The notes below the pieces were generated by a model. That model did not search any database. It saw only the letters and a list, made by a program, of their open reading frames with translations, and was not told the DNA's origin. Position numbers and translations under genes: made by a program. From Dyadobacter sp. LHD-138 (GTDB lineage Bacteria; Bacteroidota; Bacteroidia; Cytophagales; Spirosomataceae), in NCBI RefSeq assembly GCF_030929615.1, contig NZ_JAVFVU010000049.1:1-48456 (forward strand): 48,456 nucleotides of DNA, in the 5' to 3' direction. Positions 43,848 to 48,456 of this stretch are shown piece after piece. Position 1 is the first letter of the stretch, and each line of letters starts with the position of its first letter.

Positions 43848-45404
43848 ATGCAGTTAAATAACAAAATTTATAAACCTGCCCGATGGTTGGGTTGTGCCGT
43901 CGGTCTGTTGGTTGGAACAGTAGCCTTTGCTCAAAGTACTACAATCGGCGGTGATAAAGACCCCTTGATATTGGATGCAGGCTATGCCAGCGATTATAGC
44001 CCTGACGGTCTTTTTATTCTTGAAAACGGTTCGATGACATTGCAAAACAAAAGCACATACGAGCACGGCAACACGGTCATGAACAATCTGGGAAACTGGA
44101 CAAGTCTTAGCGGAAGCATGGATTTATTTCTTGCTCGGGGTTTAAACACTATTTCTGGTACGTTGGCACCAAATTTCTACAACGGTAATTTTAACAATGG
44201 CCCGGAAATTACAGCTATCACAAACAACAATGGTATTAATGTTGCAAACCACCTGGACTTCAATAACGGTTTAACGACGACAATCCGAAGTAATCATGCT
44301 ACCGGAGCCATACATTTTGCCGATAATGCGACGTATACCCACAGCAGTTTAGGTGATGCGCAGTATGTGAACGGCTATGTTAGTAAGACTGGAAACGATG
44401 CCTTTGTGTATCCAGTGGGTAATCAGACCGGTGCTGACCTTCGTACACTCACAATCTCAGCACCTTCGTTACCTGCGGATGAACTCTCGATAGCTTACTG
44501 GCAAGGAGATGTCGGCACTACGCTGGACCCAACTGGCGGAGCTCATGCCCGAACTTCACTGAATACTGCGGGTACAGCAGGGATAAGTAAGCTGGAATCG
44601 GTTTCACCTATTGGCTTTTGGGATTGGATTCCTGTATCAGGAACATCATCATTAACCGTTTCCGTTTCAATTCCTGATTTTTCCGGTCTGCATGGTTATG
44701 TACCGGCTGATATCCGATTGGTTGGATGGAATACCGTGACGAACCAATGGGACAATCTGAGTGGCTCGTCAGGAGCCGCAACTAATTCCGAAGGGTCGAT
44801 TGTAACCGGTACGGTTAGTAACATGAGCTCGTACAGTGCCATCGCCATCGGTGCCATTTCCTTACCATTACCCGTAAAATTGGTACGTTTCACAGCCAAT
44901 GCCGAAGGAGAAGTATCACAACTTTACTGGGAAACATCGGAAGAAATTAATTCGGAGCGTTTTGAAATAGAACGAAGCATTAACGCAAAAGACTGGATTG
45001 TTATCGGAGTAAAATCTGCCATTGGAGAAAGCAAAAAGATCGTTAATTATCATTACACGGACGAATCTCCCGCACCTGTAACAAATTATTATCGTCTCAA
45101 AATGGTCGATAGGGATCTTTCTTTCGCATACAGCCGTATTCAAAGTGTTATACTCAATGCCCTTTCCAAATCGGTAATTATTTTCCCGAACCCTGTGTCG
45201 GATGTTATCTACTTAAAAAATGCAAACAATACTTTAGTTACGGAAATCTCCGTACTGGATACGAAAGGCACGACTGTGTATCAGTCAAATGTACTTCCCT
45301 CAGAAGGAATAAATGTAGAGCTGCTTAAAAATGGAATTTACATGCTTAGAATTAACAAAGCAGATGGAACTACAAACACGACTAAAGTATTAATTAACAG
45401 ATAA
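43848..45404 (+). CDS. Secreted surface protein with T9SS type A sorting domain
   Basis: ATG at 43848 (a TTG 9 bp upstream is less likely) gives 518 residues with a signal peptide (MQLNNKIYKPARWLGCAVGL, cleavage after VAFAQ). The middle is Asn/Thr/Ser-rich with beta-strand spacing (TTIRSNHATGAIHFADNATY, YPVGNQTGADLRTLTI). From about residue 345 the sequence LPVKLVRFTANAEGEVSQLY, then TSEEINSERFEIERS, matches the fibronectin-like linker common before a sorting domain. The end (IIFPNPVSDVIYLKNA ... GINVELLKNGIYMLRI) is a T9SS type A domain. Such proteins are exported and attached to the surface via the gliding/PorSS system. Its function is unknown. It follows the fibre gene by 28 bp, so the two may work together. 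Confidence 0.88.
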   Translation: MQLNNKIYKPARWLGCAVGLLVGTVAFAQSTTIGGDKDPLILDAGYASDYSPDGLFILENGSMTLQNKSTYEHGNTVMNNLGNWTSLSGSMDLFLARGLNTISGTLAPNFYNGNFNNGPEITAITNNNGINVANHLDFNNGLTTTIRSNHATGAIHFADNATYTHSSLGDAQYVNGYVSKTGNDAFVYPVGNQTGADLRTLTISAPSLPADELSIAYWQGDVGTTLDPTGGAHARTSLNTAGTAGISKLESVSPIGFWDWIPVSGTSSLTVSVSIPDFSGLHGYVPADIRLVGWNTVTNQWDNLSGSSGAATNSEGSIVTGTVSNMSSYSAIAIGAISLPLPVKLVRFTANAEGEVSQLYWETSEEINSERFEIERSINAKDWIVIGVKSAIGESKKIVNYHYTDESPAPVTNYYRLKMVDRDLSFAYSRIQSVILNALSKSVIIFPNPVSDVIYLKNANNTLVTEISVLDTKGTTVYQSNVLPSEGINVELLKNGIYMLRINKADGTTNTTKVLINR

Positions 45405-45697
45405 AAATCATCATTGACTGTGTATTAGTTGAAACTTAATCTGACAGTTAGTAAATTTACTAGCCTTAAAATCAGTTAAGTACGACAACAACGCAGAAGT
45501 TGATTCAACCAAAACTTGGCTTGTTAAAGTTAGCAGAGAAGTTGGGTAATGTGTCGGATGTCTGTAAAGTTATGGGCTACTCCAGGGACAGTTTTTATCG
45601 CTTTCAGAAGCTATATGATGAAGGTGGGGAGCTTGCTTTGAAAGAAATCAGCGGAAGCAACCCATTATTGAAGAACCGCATTGAAAAGCAAATTGAA

Positions 45698-45711
45698 GCG
45701 AACGACGCGAG
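45698..45711 (+). repeat. GC-rich 14-nt insertion A in the IS481 transposase
   Basis: GCGAACGACGCGAG interrupts the IS481-type frame between GAA and GAT; without it the translation reads KQIEDVVVAYAIE. It shares 10 of 14 positions with the block at 46000. It could be 11 nt (45698-45708) if the native gene has an extra Glu. Confidence 0.6.
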
Positions 45712-45999
45712 GATGTGGTAGTAGCTTATGCCATAGAATCACCAGCGTTTGGACAGCAACGGGCTTCTAATGAGCTAAGGAAACGCGGAATCTCTGTTGC
45801 GTCTTCAACCATTCGCTGTGTTTGGGTGCGACATGATTTGGAAACGTTTCAGAAGAGGCTCAAAGCACTAGATGCCAAGGTCGCTCAAGAGGGATTAATT
45901 CTCTCAGATGTGCAAGTCGCCACCCTTGAACGCAAAAAAGAGGAAGAACAAAGCAGGGGTGAAATTGAAACACACCATCCAGGTTACCTAGGTGCTCAG

Positions 46000-46013
46000 G
46001 CGGCCGCCGCGCG
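46000..46013 (+). repeat. GC-rich 14-nt insertion B in the IS481 transposase
   Basis: GCGGCCGCCGCGCG, all G or C, lies exactly between CAG and GAT of the strongly conserved GYLGAQ-DTYYVG motif and causes a frameshift. The flanking sequence is about half A+T. The boundaries are certain because the protein motif is well known. Confidence 0.8.
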
Positions 46014-46221
46014 GATACTTATTACGTCGGTTATATTAAAGGCGTGGGTAAGATCTATCAGCAAACATTTATTGACACATATAGCCGAGTAGCGTTTGCA
46101 AAGGTCTATGACCGTAAAAATGCACTTGTTGCTGCGGATACACTAAACGATAAGGTGTTGCCATTTTATCAAGAGCAAGAAGTTGACCTGCTACGCATAC
46201 TGACTGATCGGGGAACAGACC

Positions 46222-46337
46222 GGGCCGCCCCTTTAGATTAACAGAATAAATGTTAACTTCCTATTGTCCAATTTAAAGATCTGAAAGTATGAGGATGAAC
46301 TATGGGGCGCCTATTAACTAGACTTATCGCCGGAATT
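46222..46337 (+). repeat. Left-end repeat of IS110-type element, copy 1
   Basis: 116 bp here and 116 bp at 48341-48456 align along their full length in the same orientation, about 85% identical by eye with two single-base gaps. The copy starts with GGGCCGCCCCTTTAGATTA exactly where the IS481 transposase stops, and it precedes the IS110-type transposase by 117 bp. A second GC block, GGGGCGCC, lies at 46304-46311. Confidence 0.8.
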
Positions 46338-46454
46338 AGTCCTTTATACTTTTTGAATTGAACAGGTGCCATTTAGAATGTTAAGCAACGGGCTTAGTAA
46401 AGGGATTAGCATTTCAATACATTCGGATTGTCATTCAACATTAATAATTACGCT
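46222..46454 (+). ncRNA. Candidate bridge-RNA region of the IS110-type element
   Basis: IS110-group elements carry a structured guide (bridge) RNA in the non-coding DNA before the transposase. Here 233 bp of non-coding DNA lie between the element edge and the ATG at 46455, and the first 116 bp are kept in a second copy at the window end, which fits a functional RNA. I did not fold it and saw no long hairpin by eye. The assignment is by family position only. Confidence 0.3.
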
Positions 46455-47467
46455 ATGGAAAAGGAATGGTTTATCGGTGTTGATATTTCAAAACTAACAC
46501 TGGATTTTGCTCTATGCAATGTAAATAACCCAAATCAGTTTATTCATCGCCAGTTTGCAAACTGTACGTTGGGATTTAAGAAAATGCTTATTGGGCTTAA
46601 AAAAGATCATGTAACTAGTAGTAATAGCCTCTTTTGTATGGAGCATACGGGACATTATACCCTGGCTTTATGCTGTTTTTTACAGAACGGAAATTTTCCG
46701 TTTACCAAAGTAAGCCCATTGCACTTAAAAAAATCATTAGGCCTCATTAGAGGTAAAAATGATAAAATAGACGCAAAACGGATTGCTCAATTTGCTTGTC
46801 TGCATCATCGTATGTTAAAACCTATGCAGTTGCCATCTGCATGTTTGCTCAAATTAAAGAATTTGGTGGCTTTTCGTGACAGGCTCGTCAAGACAAGTGT
46901 AAGTCTTAAAATGCAGTTAAGGATTTACAAAATATTATAGATTTAGTAGATAATTCGTTTATTATCAAGCAGTCGGCAGCTCAACATAAACTTATTGAAC
47001 AGCAAATAAAGGATACTGATAAACAGATAGAAGCGACTGTAAAAGAGGATGAACAAGTACAAAAACATTTTGACCTGATCAAGTCAGTTGTAGGTATTGG
47101 CATGATTACAGCAGTAGCTTTCCTGATCTTTACACAGAATTTTACAGCATTCAATACGGGTCGACAGTTTGCGTGTTATGCTGGAGTCGCGCCTTTCGAG
47201 CATAGCTCAGGTAGCAGCATCAGGGGAAAAACTAAGGTCAGCCCACTTGCTAATAGAAAAATGAAGGCTTTATTAAGCAACTGTGCCAGCGCTGCTATAC
47301 AGAATGATCCGGAACTTAAATTATATTATTAACGCAAAATAAAGGATGGCAAAGCTAAAATGAGTGTACTCAATGCCGTTAAGGCCAAACTCATTAATCG
47401 GGTATTTGCTACCATAACCCGTGGAACTGAGTATGTTGAACTTATGAAGTATAGCAAAGCGGCCTAA
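46455..47467 (+). pseudogene. IS110-family transposase, one frameshift and one stop
   Basis: ATG at 46455 opens MEKEWFIGVDISKLTLDFAL. The DEDD set is visible: Asp10, Glu63 (LFCMEHTGHY), Asp103 and Asp106 (RGKNDKIDAKRIAQFA). The C-terminal half with the serine-containing CYAGVAPFEHSSGSSIRG block follows in another frame after a 1-nt deletion near 46918; restoring one A gives SLKMQLKDLQNIIDLV. A TAA at 47330-47332 then splits LKLYY from RKIKDGKAKMSVLNAVKAKL. The protein would end at 47467. With only two small lesions it is a recent pseudogene. Such enzymes use a bridge RNA to choose target and donor sites and leave no long terminal repeats. Confidence 0.9.
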
Positions 47468-48152
47468 AATAGCAGGCAAAATGTGGACTTGTTATAAAAC
47501 CTGATTTCAGGTTCCTTGAAAAAATTATATAAAAATTTGTTTTTATCTTAGAGTATGTTTTGGATATTTATTTTGTCACTCTGTTTAAGAAAATTGATAA
47601 ATAGGCAATTTCAAGCATTGCCTCAGAAGACTCTATGGTTTTCTCAACATCTCTGAAAAGTCTTCGCTTAAAATTAAGCCAACCAAATGACCGTTCGACT
47701 TGCCAGCGGTTCTTTTGGGGGACAAATCCTTGTGAGGATTCTGGTTTTTGTGCAATTTCTACCTCCCAGTTAAAATTACTTTTTATGTGTTCAATAAATG
47801 TAGTTTTATAACCATTATCAGCAGTAATCTTTTGTAATCGTGGCACTTTTCCTTTTAGCTGCTCAAGTGCCTGAATACCAGCTTGATTATCAGAAATATT
47901 AGCAGACGTAACCTTGATTGACCATGGAATTCCGATTGTGTCCACCAGAATAGTTCTTTTTCGTCCATTGATCTTTTTATTGCCATCGATTCCTGAATCT
48001 AAATTAATAAACTGCATTTTTTTAACGCTTTGACTATCAATAGCTAATAGACTTGGAGTTTGCTCTTTTTCCTGTCTTTCGCGTTCGCTAATGGCTATAC
48101 TTTCAAGCAATTGATTCCAGATTCCACGAAGCTTAAACTGCCGAAAATGGTA

Positions 48153-48166
48153 ACGGCAGCCGCGCT
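48153..48166. repeat. GC-rich 14-nt insertion C in the IS5 transposase
   Basis: ACGGCAGCCGCGCT lies between the two codons of the conserved TIY-YHF motif (antisense to the gene) and is flanked by GTA on both sides. It agrees with the block at 46000 at 11 of 14 positions in the plus orientation. Removing it restores TIYYHFRQFKLRGIW. Confidence 0.75.
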
Positions 48167-48209
48167 GTAAATTGTCTGCCAGGCGGGGTATTTACTTTCC
48201 ATATTTCGC

Positions 48210-48224
48210 CCGCGCGGCGGACCG
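48210..48224. repeat. GC-rich 15-nt insertion D in the IS5 transposase
   Basis: CCGCGCGGCGGACCG (14 of 15 G or C) splits the conserved Trp codon of GTQW-RNMESKYP on the gene strand. Read on the gene strand it contains CCGCCGCGCG, the same 10-mer as in the block at 46000. The insertion is in frame and would add five residues while replacing Trp with Cys. Confidence 0.75.
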
Positions 48225-48340
48225 CATTGCGTTCCAGTTTCAACGAGCCAAAAAATAGAATTTACAACGGTTCTTAAGGAATGTTGCCTTGCCCTTTTGT
48301 TGTCAACTATTTTTTCGACAAACTGCCATTGAGAGTCACG

Positions 48341-48456
48341 GGGCCGCCCCTTTAGATTAGCACAATAAATATTAACTTTCTTTTGTCCAAGTAAAAATCT
48401 GGAAGTATGAGGGTGAACTATGGGGCCGCCTATTAATTAGAATTAACGCCGGAATT
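48341..48456 (+). repeat. Left-end repeat of IS110-type element, copy 2, cut by the window end
   Basis: This 116-bp copy matches 46222-46337 and also starts GGGCCGCCCCTTTAGATTA. It interrupts the 5' end of the IS5 transposase. A second GGGGCCGCC lies at 48422-48430. The expected transposase would be beyond the window. Confidence 0.8.

Larger units (their letters stand above)
45418..46219 (+). pseudogene. IS481-family transposase and left end, broken by two GC-rich insertions and an IS110-type insertion
   Basis: TGTATTAGTTGAAACTTAAT at 45418 may be the left terminal repeat. The protein sequence (TTTQKLIQPKLGLLKLAE, VMGYSRDSFYRFQKLYDEGG, ESPAFGQQRASNELRKRGIS, EGLILSDVQVATLERKKEEE, HPGYLGAQ, KIYQQTFIDTYSRVAFAKVY, LLRILTDRGT) is a clear IS481-type HTH plus DDE enzyme. 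The expected start codon reads TTA. The frame is broken by 14-nt GC-rich blocks at 45698-45711 and 46000-46013; removing them rejoins IE-DVVVAYAIESP and GYLGAQ-DTYYVGYI. The last third, with the second Asp and the Glu, is lost at 46219, where the IS110-type element begins. Confidence 0.85.
47568..48338 (-). pseudogene. IS5-family transposase with two GC-rich insertions, cut by IS110-type end
   Basis: On the minus strand the protein reads DSQWQFVEKIVDNKRARQHS, then LRTVVNSIFWLVETGTQ, RNMESKYPAWQTIY, YHFRQFKLRGIWNQLLES, LLAIDSQSVKK, GRKRTILVDTIGIP, ITADNGYK and KNRWQVERSFGWLNFKRRL. This is an IS5-type DDE enzyme with catalytic Asp (IDSQSVK), Asp (TADNGY) and Glu (WQVERSF). Two GC-rich blocks (48153-48166 and 48210-48224) interrupt the N-terminal third; the first shifts the frame. 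The start codon and about the first 5-8 residues are lost where the second IS110-type end begins at 48339. The sequence near 47552-47567 may be its right terminal repeat. Confidence 0.88.

Noticed and set aside
1..48456. Search for CRISPR arrays, tRNA and rRNA genes
   Set aside because: I saw no regularly spaced repeats and no rRNA or tRNA-like conserved sequence by eye; a tRNA scan was not run.

Overview
The window looks like a chromosomal stretch of a Bacteroidota bacterium, most likely a Cytophagales/Spirosomataceae member (Dyadobacter-like). Support: a SusC/SusD pair, a type IX secretion (T9SS) sorting domain, many small lipoproteins and outer-membrane beta-barrels, LytS/LytTR two-component genes, Bacteroidota-type SdhA, and poor Shine-Dalgarno sites. 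The genus is inference.

Layout. (1) 1-2.4 kb is scarred: the end of an IS630-type transposase, an intact rifampicin ADP-ribosyltransferase gene (arr), then fragments of a beta-helix protein, an outer-membrane protein, an LRR-type lipoprotein and an AraC regulator. (2) 2.6-9.9 kb is ordinary accessory chromosome: GDPD phosphodiesterase, ThuA-like protein, choice-of-anchor I lipoprotein, small lysine-rich protein, a Crp/Fnr regulator with an NAD(P)-binding epimerase-like protein, a decayed second Crp/Fnr gene and a beta-barrel protein. (3) 10-19.8 kb is read leftwards: acyltransferase, OprP-type porin, DASS dicarboxylate/anion transporter, SdhA-like flavoprotein, SdhB-like iron-sulfur protein, two small secreted proteins and a cytochrome b-molybdopterin oxidoreductase fusion. 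This could form an outer-membrane to inner-membrane uptake route feeding a fumarate/succinate redox enzyme, but no SdhC membrane anchor gene is present. (4) 20-25.8 kb is read rightwards: a truncated PCMD-type protein, then DUF4833, beta-barrel, S41 protease, M61 peptidase and a periplasmic protein, probably one envelope operon, ending at a two-way terminator shared with a convergent MscS-type channel (25.9-28.4 kb). (5) 28.7-31.9 kb has a DUF2846-type lipoprotein, a CsgG/TolB-like protein, a small membrane protein and an atypical SDR. (6) 32.6-37.4 kb is a SusC/SusD pair closed by a strong terminator. (7) 38.2-41.1 kb is a tandem pair of LytS-type histidine kinases plus a LytTR response regulator; the first kinase has Arg where the phospho-accepting His should be. 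(8) 42-45.4 kb encodes an S74 tail-fibre-like protein with an internal duplication and a T9SS-sorted surface protein. (9) 45.4 kb to the end is an IS graveyard: an IS481-type transposase cut by an IS110-type element, then an IS5-type transposase cut by the left end of a second IS110-type copy.

The most unusual signal is in that graveyard. Four blocks of 14-15 nt, very GC-rich and related to one another, sit at exact positions inside the IS481 and IS5 transposase reading frames. Removing each one restores the conserved protein sequence. Related GGCCGCC-containing blocks occur at the left edge of, and about 80 bp inside, both IS110-type ends. I know of no element with these properties. The second notable signal is the His-to-Arg kinase in the LytS pair.

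No rRNA, tRNA or CRISPR array was recognised by eye. All family calls rest on recognising motifs in the translations; no searches were run.
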